A DNA stretch of 64,000 nt from a bacterium. GTDB lineage: Bacteria; Planctomycetota; Planctomycetia; Pirellulales; Pirellulaceae. The position numbers were made by a program, and so were the translations under genes. Of this stretch, positions 17,820 through 28,300 are shown piece by piece. The stretch is taken from positions 124,001 through 188,000 of the forward strand of contig WGNR01000003.1 of assembly GCA_016124445.1 (NCBI GenBank). The letters are read 5' to 3'. A model generated the notes under the pieces. The model saw nothing but the letters and a program-made list of their open reading frames with translations, did not search any database and had not been told where the DNA came from. Numbering within the stretch: the first letter of the stretch is position 1; the number at the start of each line of letters is the position of its first letter.

Positions 17820-18599
17820 ATGTCTTCCTATCTCAAGAGTTGCGAAAAAGCCGCTCGAGCAGCTGGCCAAGTCCTGAACGAGTGGCGCGGAAAATTCAGC
17901 GTTCGTGAGAAAGGGAAGTCCGACTTAGTCACCGATGCGGACCTGGCGGCCCAAAATGTGATCGAAGAGATCCTGACCGCCGACTTCCCCGAATTTGAAT
18001 TCCTGGGTGAAGAAGGTCCCAGCGGTATCTCCCGGCAAACTGGCAGTCCCTTTTGCTGGATCGTCGACCCATTGGACGGCACCATGAATTATGTCCATGG
18101 CCTGCCGAACTATGCCGTGTCGATCGGGCTGTCCGAAGCTGGAAGTGTTATTGCTGGCGTGATTTACGACCCGGTTTACGATCGCTGCTTCATGGCCGAA
18201 AAGGGGGGCGGAGCCTTCCTGAATGGCGAGAAAATCGAAGTCAGCACTGCTCAGTCGCTCGATGAAGCCCTGATTGCCTTTAGTTTTCCTACTACAGTGG
18301 CCAAGGGATCGCCGGTAATCGATGACTTTATCAACGTTCTCACCCAATCGCAGGGGATTCGGCGTCTCGGCTCAGCGGCTCTCAACCTGGCCTCGGTAGC
18401 GGCTGGGCAGATGGATGCCTATTGGGCTGCCTTTAACAAGCCATGGGACGTTGCCGCAGGGGCCATTCTGGTCCAAGAAGCAGGGGGAACGGTACTTGGG
18501 TTTAACCGGCAGCCATTCAACATTTTCGAGCCCAAAATTGTGGCAACCTCCTCTCCAGCGTTGCAGGAGGCGATGCAGTCTCAGATTCGGCATGATTAA
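17820..18599 (+). CDS. Inositol monophosphatase family protein
   Basis: The 259-aa enzyme hydrolyses inositol phosphate or a related sugar phosphate with Mg2+. Metal-site motifs are intact: GEE (63-65), WIVDPLDGTMNYVHGLP (80-96) with D83 and D86, and WDVAAGAILVQEAGG (about 209-223). It is cytoplasmic. The family includes SuhB, histidinol phosphatase and PAP phosphatase variants, which I cannot separate here. It is followed 348 bp later by the giant secreted proteins, which appear to have their own promoter. Confidence 0.88.
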   Translation: MSSYLKSCEKAARAAGQVLNEWRGKFSVREKGKSDLVTDADLAAQNVIEEILTADFPEFEFLGEEGPSGISRQTGSPFCWIVDPLDGTMNYVHGLPNYAVSIGLSEAGSVIAGVIYDPVYDRCFMAEKGGGAFLNGEKIEVSTAQSLDEALIAFSFPTTVAKGSPVIDDFINVLTQSQGIRRLGSAALNLASVAAGQMDAYWAAFNKPWDVAAGAILVQEAGGTVLGFNRQPFNIFEPKIVATSSPALQEAMQSQIRHD

Positions 18600-18947
18600 G
18601 CTTTGGGGTGTCTTTTCCCTTCTTAAAGTCACTCCAGCCAGTTACGGATGGTATAATTGGACTGACTGGAATCTTTTTCGCAGATTCCGCACCTCCGTGT
18701 CGTTAACCTTTCCAGGCAAACGGTCATGGCTAAATAGACTAGTTAACAACGCCAACCAGTTTGGATCTGATCCCATTATTGGGGATCCAGGTGATAGGGA
18801 TCGTGAGTCGACGGCAGCGAAAGCCGATCTTAATGGTCACTTGTCGAAAGGATCAAACCTGAGCTTCACGGCTCAAAATTGGCCGATGCCCTCTTATCTT
18901 GCGGGCATCTCTTCCTCCTCCTCGAATTCTGGACTACCTCTATTTCG
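18600..18947. other. Non-coding region before the giant secreted proteins
   Basis: Apart from the promoter at 18649 there is no convincing gene. A frame open from 18879 into the giant gene begins with TTG and is judged to be untranslated. The region would give a 5' leader of about 280 nt. Confidence 0.45.
18649..18657 (+). promoter_or_regulatory. Extended -10 promoter element
   Basis: TGGTATAAT is a perfect extended -10 (TG, one base, TATAAT). The -35 region (around 18629) is weak, as is usual for extended -10 promoters. It would drive the two giant genes. Confidence 0.45.
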
Positions 18948-21900
18948 ATGAATACCGCGCGTCGCGTACCTGGTTCCGTTTGGACGGGGCCCAGCCAACC
19001 GGGCTGGTCGCGGGCGTCTGGGTATATCTTGGCGGCTTTGCTGGTTGCCGGATACTTCGGTTTCGGCTCGTCGGCATTTGCGCAAGTCACCCCAGGTCCG
19101 GCCAAGATCGAAGAACGCGGCCCCGAGATCTTTTATCTTCCGATGAAAGATGGTTCGATTTCGGAAGGGGGAAAGCTCGAGCGTATCATCGACTTCCCCA
19201 CCGAGGCATTTCGAGACTGGTACAACGAAGTCTATCTGAATCGCAATCCGAAAGACCTGCCGAAGTATTCGATGGAAAGCGTCAAAGCCGACATCGAAAC
19301 CCACGACAGCAGCGTCCTTCTGCATGTCACTTATCAGGTCATTCCGCATGCTTCCGGTTGGGTCCGCATCCCGCTTGGATTGCAGAACGCAATCTTGCGC
19401 GACGAGATCAAGTCGACACCAGTCATGTCGGTTCGCCCTGAACAACCGGTTACCTACACCGCAAATGCCGGGTACGCCGTCTGGTGTAAGTTCCCGCCGA
19501 TGAACAAGGTACTTCTTTCGCCAGAGGACCCCAAGCCTGTCACGCTGGAAGTGACGGCACTGCTTGGCTTAACCACGCGAGGCGACGAAACGTCGCTGGA
19601 AACCAGCCTGCCAGCCGACACCAAGTGCCAGGTCGCGATCGATATTCCTCAACCCGGAGCGCTGGTTTCGCACAAAGGGAACATGGTGATCAAAGATCCG
19701 ATGCGTACGGCACCGGAAGGACACAGCCAGCAATTGCTTGAATTCGCTGGAGGCGGTTTGGGGCTTAGCTGGCGGTTTGACGAACAGGCCATGTCGCAGC
19801 AACCGGTGATCTTGAAGGTGCATGGTCAATTAACGGCGACCGTCGAATCGGAAAAGACCGTCAGGACCGTTGCCAGGCTACAAGTCGAAAGCACAACGAT
19901 CGCGTTCGATTCTTTTCAAATCGAGATTGACGAAGACGCAGAGTTTGTCCCCCCGTCGACACCACCAGCCGGCTACACGATTCGGCCACTCGATCCAGAT
20001 GGCACGACGTTCAACAATCGACTACTGGTCGAGCTTAGCGAAGAAACCAAGCAGCCGGTGTCGGTCACCATTACGACTCAGCAAACCGACCTGGTGCCAG
20101 GAGATCGGGACAAGCGGCAGTTCACCATCGGCCAGTTCAATGTGTTGGGAAGCGACATCCAAGATGGAATCCTCAATATTCAATCGGCCGGCAATGTCCA
20201 CGTGACTTGGGATACACCGCAAGAGATGCGCGAGCAAAATTCGCGAACCAGCGAAGGGGTCAATTATCGGGCCAGCTTTGCGTATGATCGGCAGCCTGCG
20301 GCGCTCACATTACACACGCTCCCGATTCAATCGACTGCCCGGGTGAAATCGGATTACGAACTGTTTGTCGGCAAGGTCGACGCGCAGTTGGTCGCCAAGT
20401 TCTCGTACCGTTTGCCCCGCACCTACACTGACGACCTGGTGGTCAATTTGAATGGCTGGGCGGTCGATCGCGTCGACTCGCAAGGGGCGGCGCAATGGCA
20501 AGCGGCCGAAGGGGACACGGATGACCTGGTGTTGCCGCTGACCGCCGAAACCGGCGCCGAAGCGATGAGTGCCGCTCCATATCGGACGATCGAAGTCACC
20601 CTTCGAGCACATCGCGACCATGCCAGCCAAGACGCCACCGAGATCAGCCTCCCATGGCTGATTCCCCGGGCCGAACCGTTGGGCTCAGCCACGGTGATCG
20701 CGGTTCCGAACAACGACCTGGAAATCCGATTCCAGCCAGAGAAAAGCCAAGGATTCCAGCTAGACCGCAGCCGCAGCCAGGAAGTGGAACTGACCGGAGA
20801 ACGGGGCACGATCGTTTTACGCGCTTCGCCCAACGATAAGAAGCTGACACTCGGAATGCAGCTCTTGCCGGTCGTTCCTCGCTTGATCATTGGTTCGCGC
20901 GCCGAGGTCAAACTGGCCGAAGGGGACGATCATGCCCACATCAAGCAGCAGTTCGATTACGAACCGTTCCACAGCGCACCTGATAAAGCGATCTTCCGAC
21001 TCCCCAGCAGCATCTATTTCTTCGACGTTACCGCGGCCAAGATCAATGGCGAAGACGTCATCGGACAAAAGGTACAGCAAGGGACTACGCCGACGATGGA
21101 ATACCCGCTGACCGAGGTTTCGCCTCCCTATCACATCGAGCTGGAATACACGACCCCGCTCGCCGAGTCTCTCCCAGAAACCGGCAACTATCAAATCGAG
21201 TTGATGACCCCGACGGCGGAGCAATTGACTCCCCAGGGAGTCGACGTTGATTTCAAACCGCTAGAACTGACCTTTGTTGCCGCGCACGACGTCGAAGTTT
21301 TGTCGAAGACCGACGACTGGCAGAGCATGGATCATGAAGAAGAGGGCCAAACGTTCCGACTACCTGGCAGCGATGCAGGCGTCATCAGATTCTCGGCTCC
21401 CTTTTTGACGCCTGAGAAAGACGATCGCGTCGTCGTTGATTTTCATTGGCTTCAAGTCGCTCTGACCCCTGACGAGCGCCGCGATCGAGCTGCGTTCACA
21501 CTCCGAACGTCCTCTCCCAAGCTGCATGTAACCATGCCGGAAGGCGTTCGTCATGTGGAAGTCTATTTCAACGGCATCGAAACCCAGTACAGCCAAAATG
21601 GTCGGCAACTCGAATTCGAGATCCCTGACCGAACCGAATCAGGCCGCGATCGCTTGGAACTGTGGTACACCTACGAACCTGGCGACGGAATGCAATCCTC
21701 GCTTCTGGTCAACTCGCCGCAGATCGAAAATGCAGTTCTCGGCACCAGCCAGCCGGGCAGGGAAGGTGGCTACAGTTATCTGCAAGTCGTCACACCTGGC
21801 ATTTGGATGGTGCTTTCGGCCTCGAATCTTTCGGAAGAAATGAACTGGTCTTGGAACAATGGCCGCTACGTGCGAACGCCGCGATTAACCCAAAGCCAGC

Positions 21901-22394
21901 TGCAAACGATGGCCAAGAGCAACGCCACCAAGTCGGAGTTGCCGCCCGGCATGAACCGAGCACTCTACAGCACCATCGGACCGTTTGAAAACGTGCGAGT
22001 TTCGTCGGCCAAGGTCAGCTACTTGATCTTGTTGTTCTCTGGCGCGGCACTCGCGGGATTGCTGGGATTGTTCTACCTGCCACAGGCACGGCATCCGCTG
22101 GTGTTTGGCACGGGAGCCATCCTGGCATTGGCCGCGGCGGTTGCCTATCCCGATTTCACGGTGCTACTCGGAGAAATGTCGAGCCTCGGAATCATGCTGG
22201 CGATTGTTGGCGTATTGCTCTATCGATTCGCTTCGTATCGTGCCCCTGTCAAATCGGCCGTCCGAGCACGAGCTTCAAGCGATAGTCAGGCCTCGGTGCC
22301 ATCCGTATCGCAATCGGCGGCCGCTCCCGGGGCTTCCGGCGTCTCGACCGCCTCGATGCCCGCCGCAGTTCCGTCCAGCGGACATTCTCGATGA
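18948..22394 (+). CDS. Giant secreted, membrane-anchored protein A, unknown function
   Basis: The ATG at 18948 gives 1148 aa with a signal peptide (hydrophobic YILAALLVAGYFGFG, cleavage near SSAFAQ at 45). A beta-rich extracellular region of about 980 residues follows, starting with IFYLPMKDG and FPTEAFRDWYNEV. The C-terminus has three hydrophobic helices (about 1025-1100: YLILLFSGAALAGLLGLFYL, VFGTGAILALAAAVA, LGIMLAIVGVLLYRF) and a Ser/Ala/Pro-rich tail. No enzyme motif is visible. The layout matches each half of the next protein, so the three are probably copies of one module. The next gene overlaps by 4 bp, so they are translated together. Confidence 0.75.
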   Translation: MNTARRVPGSVWTGPSQPGWSRASGYILAALLVAGYFGFGSSAFAQVTPGPAKIEERGPEIFYLPMKDGSISEGGKLERIIDFPTEAFRDWYNEVYLNRNPKDLPKYSMESVKADIETHDSSVLLHVTYQVIPHASGWVRIPLGLQNAILRDEIKSTPVMSVRPEQPVTYTANAGYAVWCKFPPMNKVLLSPEDPKPVTLEVTALLGLTTRGDETSLETSLPADTKCQVAIDIPQPGALVSHKGNMVIKDPMRTAPEGHSQQLLEFAGGGLGLSWRFDEQAMSQQPVILKVHGQLTATVESEKTVRTVARLQVESTTIAFDSFQIEIDEDAEFVPPSTPPAGYTIRPLDPDGTTFNNRLLVELSEETKQPVSVTITTQQTDLVPGDRDKRQFTIGQFNVLGSDIQDGILNIQSAGNVHVTWDTPQEMREQNSRTSEGVNYRASFAYDRQPAALTLHTLPIQSTARVKSDYELFVGKVDAQLVAKFSYRLPRTYTDDLVVNLNGWAVDRVDSQGAAQWQAAEGDTDDLVLPLTAETGAEAMSAAPYRTIEVTLRAHRDHASQDATEISLPWLIPRAEPLGSATVIAVPNNDLEIRFQPEKSQGFQLDRSRSQEVELTGERGTIVLRASPNDKKLTLGMQLLPVVPRLIIGSRAEVKLAEGDDHAHIKQQFDYEPFHSAPDKAIFRLPSSIYFFDVTAAKINGEDVIGQKVQQGTTPTMEYPLTEVSPPYHIELEYTTPLAESLPETGNYQIELMTPTAEQLTPQGVDVDFKPLELTFVAAHDVEVLSKTDDWQSMDHEEEGQTFRLPGSDAGVIRFSAPFLTPEKDDRVVVDFHWLQVALTPDERRDRAAFTLRTSSPKLHVTMPEGVRHVEVYFNGIETQYSQNGRQLEFEIPDRTESGRDRLELWYTYEPGDGMQSSLLVNSPQIENAVLGTSQPGREGGYSYLQVVTPGIWMVLSASNLSEEMNWSWNNGRYVRTPRLTQSQLQTMAKSNATKSELPPGMNRALYSTIGPFENVRVSSAKVSYLILLFSGAALAGLLGLFYLPQARHPLVFGTGAILALAAAVAYPDFTVLLGEMSSLGIMLAIVGVLLYRFASYRAPVKSAVRARASSDSQASVPSVSQSAAAPGASGVSTASMPAAVPSSGHSR

Positions 22395-25300
22395 TGGTTT
22401 GGGTTCTTAGAAAACATGGAATGCCGTTGGCCGCATTCGTTCTGGCATGCGTCGCGTGGATGGTTTGCGCTGGGACGCTACTGGCTCAACAAGCCGCTCC
22501 TGCTGGCAAAATCGAATTCCAACGCGTTTACGTCCCGGAGAACCGATCGGCGGAATGGCCGCGATCCGGCTTCGAATTCGCCCCGCAGATGAAACTGGAC
22601 GAATTTGAAAACCTGGTCTCGAAGTCGGCCGAAGTCCAGGGAATTAACGATCGCCAGGTGCCGCTTCGTAGCCTGACTTACCGGGCACATGTCGAAGGAC
22701 GACTGCTGCAAGGGACGGCCGATTTTGAACTAGGCAATTCAGACACAACCGATCCCGGTTTCGTCTCGCTGAAAGGGACGAATCTGCTGGTCTATCAGCC
22801 CAACCGCTCGCAAGCCGCCGGCGCGCAGTTTTGGGTTGGTGAGCACGACAAGCATACCGGCATATTCCTGAAGCAACCTCTCTCGGAAGTCCAGCTCGGC
22901 TGGAGCTACCAGATGAGCGTTCGTTCGCCCAACGAATTGTCGGCAGAGTTGAACCTGACGTTTGCGTCGCAGGTCGGTTTCTATCTGGAACTTCCGACCA
23001 AGTGGGATTTGGCGCTGCGAAAGGGGATCGTGCTGTCCCCGCCGGTTGCAAATAACGAAGGAGACGAACCAACGCGAACATGGCATTTAAGTCCCCAGTG
23101 GGACGGAAAGCTGGCCTTTTCGCTGGTATCGAGTGACAGCCGACTGAGTAGCGATACCACGACAGCGACCCAATCGACCCGGTACCAGGTGCAGCACAAC
23201 CTGTGTGAAGTTCAATCTCACGTTTCGCTGCACTCTCCGCCGCAAGGCCCCTTTGCTCTTTCGATTCCCAAAGAATTGATCGTCACCCGCGCAACCGTAA
23301 ATGGGATGCCGATCGAGCCAATCGACTTGCAGGAAACGGCAGAAGGGCAACTGCTGCTGGAAACTCCAGCCGAGATGTTCACCTCTGGCGAAACGGCCGC
23401 TGTGACGGTTCAAGGGATCATGCCCCTTTCGATCGACGATTACTCGCGGATCGATCTGCCTATTGTCGTTATCGATTCTCTGCCGCCTGAATCGCATGTG
23501 GTCGCCGTTCAGTTGGACGAGGGAATCCAACTCTCTTACAGCGTTTTGAAGAATGCTCAACAGGTCGAATTCATTCCCCATAATTCCCTTGGCTATTCCA
23601 ATTTGAAGTTTCGACTTTTCGATCAGCGGGCGCAAATCGGCCTGCAGCTGTTTCGCCCGGTCGATTCGCGACACACAACATTAGTTCACAAGGCAACGGT
23701 CAACGATCTGGTCATCCAATCGGAAAGCACCGTGCATATCGACGCCGGAGACGAACAACTCGATCATCTGGAACTGCCTTTATCGCCAGGATGGCGTGTC
23801 GAATCGGTTGCTCAGTTCCCCAGTCTCCAAGCAGTGGGCTGGGAAGAAACGACACGCGATCACCAACGAGTGCTGCGAATCGAAAACAATTCGACGTTGA
23901 CCGACTTGCAGGTCTCGCTACGGCGGACGCGTGAAAACGATTTTGGGAATCTGCGAATCGAGGACTTTCGTCCGTTCAGCTTGCCTCCGGGGATTGGCAA
24001 CACCGAGTGGATCTCGGTCAAGCCGGCCGCAGGGTTCGAATTGCGGCTGGAGCCTAGCGGATTGGCCGCGCGGAAATCTCTGAAGGAAGTTCCTGCCGAA
24101 ATCGCGCGGCTGTTTGGCTCGGACTGGCAGATTCCGGCATTCGAGATCCATGGACGCTCCGATCTTCAGCACCTGCTGCGTGTGCTGCGGAAACGTGCCG
24201 CTTACGATGCCGAGATCGATATCCAAATCCAGGCCGATGGGCAGAAGACCCGGCAATTGGCCTCGATCCAACTCAGCGGTACCGGCCTGCCTCCAGAAAC
24301 CTTAATGGTCTGGTCGACGCAGCCCTGGTCGCCGGAAGTAAAATGGACCACGCCTGATCTGGAACCGGTTCTGTGGACGCAAATCACGACGGCCGACAAC
24401 GATTCCAACCAGCGCGACAAGAGCTACATCTACGAACTGCATCCCCCGGCCGATAGTTCGTTTCCATTAATGCTGCGGGGAACCTTCCCGGTGAAGTCGG
24501 GAACGTTCGAGTCCCCCTTGCTCCTGGCCGCTCCTTCGGCAGAAACCCAAGTGGGAACGCTCTCGTTCACCACTCCGAAGGCTACCCAGGTAACGGCCGA
24601 TCCGATTTTGCTGCGAAAGATTTACTCCGATCAGCCGTTGGCAACCACCACCACCGAAACGACCCGTTACGAATACCGTCCGCTTGAAATTCGGCGGCTG
24701 GTGGCAAACATTCGGCGACTATTGGTCTGCAAATGGCAAGGGACCGATGCTCTCCCGGATATCTTCGCTTCGCGAACCAATCACAGCATCAACATCGAAA
24801 ACGACGGCAGCTTGCGGATGAAATCGGTCTGGGAGATCGTTTCCCAACAGCCGTCGCTCGCGACGATCAACCTGCCGAAAGATGCCCGGGTTGAACTCGT
24901 TCAGTGGCAAGGGCAGCCCTGGTCGCGATGGAAGCAATCGAAAGATCGCGTCGAGATTGAAATCCCCGAGGCAATCATTTCAGGCGATCTTGACGTTCAC
25001 TACCGTCTTGATCCAGGACCGTTTCACCTGGTCCGCGGGGTGACGCCTCAATTTGCAGTTGCGGACTTCCCAACCTCGACGCAATCGTCTCAGTTTATCC
25101 TCGGAAGCCAATTGGATCAGGTCAGCGCATCCAGCACCGATTGGTCCCAATTGGGCCAGCGGATGCGTCGCGGCCTCTGGTCAGGCATGTTTCGGTCTGA
25201 ATTGCTCGATTCCGCCGATTCCAATTTGGTACCGTTACCCGCAAGTTCCCCAATGCCGGAGGGAACAATCTGGGTTGTCCAGCACGACACGCTACGACTT

Positions 25301-28300
25301 TTGAGCCTGATCGTTCTGGCCTTCTCACTGTTGATTGGGGCAACGTTGTTCAAGGTCTATCCGCGAGCAATGCTCACTGGGCTATTGGTGCTGGTTGTCT
25401 GCGTGGCCTGGCTACCGGAAGTAACCGCCCCCCTTACCTCGGCATGCTTTCTCGGAATCATTCTGGGTGGAATCCTCGGACTGCTTCTGGTCTCACGAAC
25501 CCACTCTGATAACCATTACGTGACGGCTGGCTCGACGGTGACCGTGACGAGTCTCTGTTTGGCACTAGTGGCGAGTTACTTCGTCGATTCACTTCCAGGA
25601 GCCAACGCTGCCGATCCGATGGCTGCCCCGCCGATTGTTCCGGCAGCGACCGCGACCAAGTCGACTTTGTACCCGGTATTGATTCCGGTCGACTCCAATC
25701 GCAAGCCAATCGGTCAGGCCTATCTGCCGCTTCCGCTGTACGAGCGTCTCAATACGTTCGCGCAAGCGACCGATGAAACGCGGCCAGGCTGGATTGTCGA
25801 AGGAATGAGTTATTCCCTTTCGCTGATTGATTCGGTCGAACCAAGTTCGGAAATCGCGGTGACCACGACGACGGAAGTCGTGACGACCAAATCGAATCAA
25901 ACCATCCGCATTCCGTTCGATGCGCAATTGGGAAACGGAATCAGTACCGCCGTGGACCAACTCGATTCCACGTCCGATTCCGGCAGCATCCTTCCGAATC
26001 CCTACGATGCCGTGACCGGCGAGTTGGTCTTGCCGCTGAAGGAAGTCGGACACCACAAGATCGAAATCAAAAGCTACATACCGATCACGACACCTTCCAC
26101 CCAGCCGATTTTGCTGCACATCGCAACCCCGGCGGAAGTTTTCACCGCCGTCACGATCGCGGATTCGATGCGAATGGGTTCTCCTAAAATTGAATATGCA
26201 GACCAGGAAATCGCCCTGGAAGCATCCAACATTCGCCAGACGATTCCACTGGGGATGGTCAAAGGGTTTGACCTTCAATGGAATGCCAATCAGCGCCAGA
26301 CATCGTTTGAATTCAGCGAACTGGATCTGCTGGAATTCACCGAAGATGACGTTCATCTCCACGTTCGCCTGGATTTGAGTAATCGTCCTGCCCAGCTTGG
26401 GCCCATCCTTTTGAATGTCGATTCGCGACTGACGCTCGACATGCAGCAATCGCTCGACTGGACGGCGGAAGTCAAATCGACCAGCGTTGCCGCAGCCAAG
26501 CGAACTTACTCCATCAACCTGCTGGAAGGTGCCAAACCGATCGAATCGATCGAAATGCGGTTCACCTTGAACGGGGCCCAGCAAGTGGGCCAACTTCGGT
26601 ACCCGAATGTCGAGGTGCTTAACGGATCGCTCCAGCGCCGCTGGGTAGCCGTTTCGGCCAATAGCCAATTGCAGGTCCAAAGCCAGGCTCAGTCTCGCGT
26701 CAACATCTTATCGCAGGAAGAATTCCTGAAGCAATGGAAAGAGGAAGATCCGGACTTCCGCTTTGCCGTTGCGGTGGCAACCATCGAGCCGCTCAATTGG
26801 CTCATCTCGACCCGGCCGATCGCTACCCGTGGAAATGCCGACCTGCGGTGTCGATTTCAATTCGACGCCGACGGGTACGACTTCGACCTGAAGGCACAGA
26901 TCGAAACCTATTCCGGCCAGGCCAAGCAATACGTTGTCGATATGATGCCTGGCAGTGAGGTCAAATCGGTGCAGTACCTGGTCGACGGACTGCTGCGGCC
27001 GACTCAGTGGCACTACGATCCGAAAACCGGCGAACTGGGCGTCATGTTGCTTACCGACATGAGCGGGTTGCAGGAGCTTTCGATCCACGGACGACATTGG
27101 CTCTCAGCCGAACAGCGAGAAGTCACGCTCCATCCCATACAGATCCGCGACGTCCATACGCAATCTTGCCGCGTTCAAATGGTTCGCGATCATTCCGTGC
27201 TGATCCGTCCGGCGTTGACCGCCAATCTGATTCCGTTACAGGAAGAATCGGTTGAGCTTACCGACGCTCAAATGATTGCGGTGGGGCAGTGGGAATTGGC
27301 CGATTGCACAGTTCCAATTCAGTGCCAGATCATTCCCAACGAAATCATCATCTCCGGAGACCTGCTCACGATCGCCAACCGAGTCGCCGGCACCTGGCAG
27401 TTGAACTGGATTAGCCAACTCGACGTTCGCCGCGGCAATGTCGGCCATTTGCAATGGCTTGTCCCCAAAGACATTGATTTGGACATTAACTCCATCGAGG
27501 GTTTCGATGTCGACGTGCGAATGCTGCCGGACCAATCGGCCCAAGTTGTGACCATGGTTCCGCGGATGGTGCTAGGCAGCACCCGCGAGTTGCATTGGAG
27601 CGGAACCTTGAAAACCACCCCGGGCCGACGCGTTTCGTTTTCTCCGATCCGCTTGATTGGCCAGCCTCGCATCCGGCAATTCGTGGCGGTTCCGCGGCAA
27701 GTCGAAGACCAGGAGGTCCTTTGGTCGTCGCAGGAACTGGGCGCCACGGCCGTTTCGGAACGCTGGCTGACGGCCAACACGCCAGATACCCATCAGCTGC
27801 TGGTCGCGAATCGGCCTGACTATACGTGCGAAATGATCCAACGCGCTAATCCGACAGGCCAGCCAACCATCGATGCGTTGGAGACAACCATTCAGATCGA
27901 TCAACGAGGCCATGCTTTCGGTGTATCACGCGTTTCTGTCCTTCCACAAGGAAACAATTTGATCGCGTTTCAACTACCGCCTGAGGTCGAAATCCTGGGA
28001 GCGGCGGTCGATTACACGAGACAATGGAAGTATCAGCGCGATCAGGACGGCAAGGTGACACTTGCCCTCAAATCGAGCAGCCTGCCGCAGATCGTCGAAA
28101 TCGCGTTTCGATCTCGCTTGAACCAACATGCGAATGATCAGTACGAGTTGACCAGGCCAAGCCTGGTCGTTCCGACCCGGGCCAAGGAGATTTTGCGTGT
28201 CGCGCTGGCTCCCAATTGGCGGTTTGAGGGAATGTCGTCACAAAACCAGATGGCCTGGAACCGCGACCAGGTCCTTGCCGCTTTCGACTTGAAAGAAGCT

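Noticed and set aside
25589..26680. 363-codon minus-strand frame inside giant protein B
   Set aside because: The plus-strand frame is continuous, has a signal peptide and helices; this frame has none.
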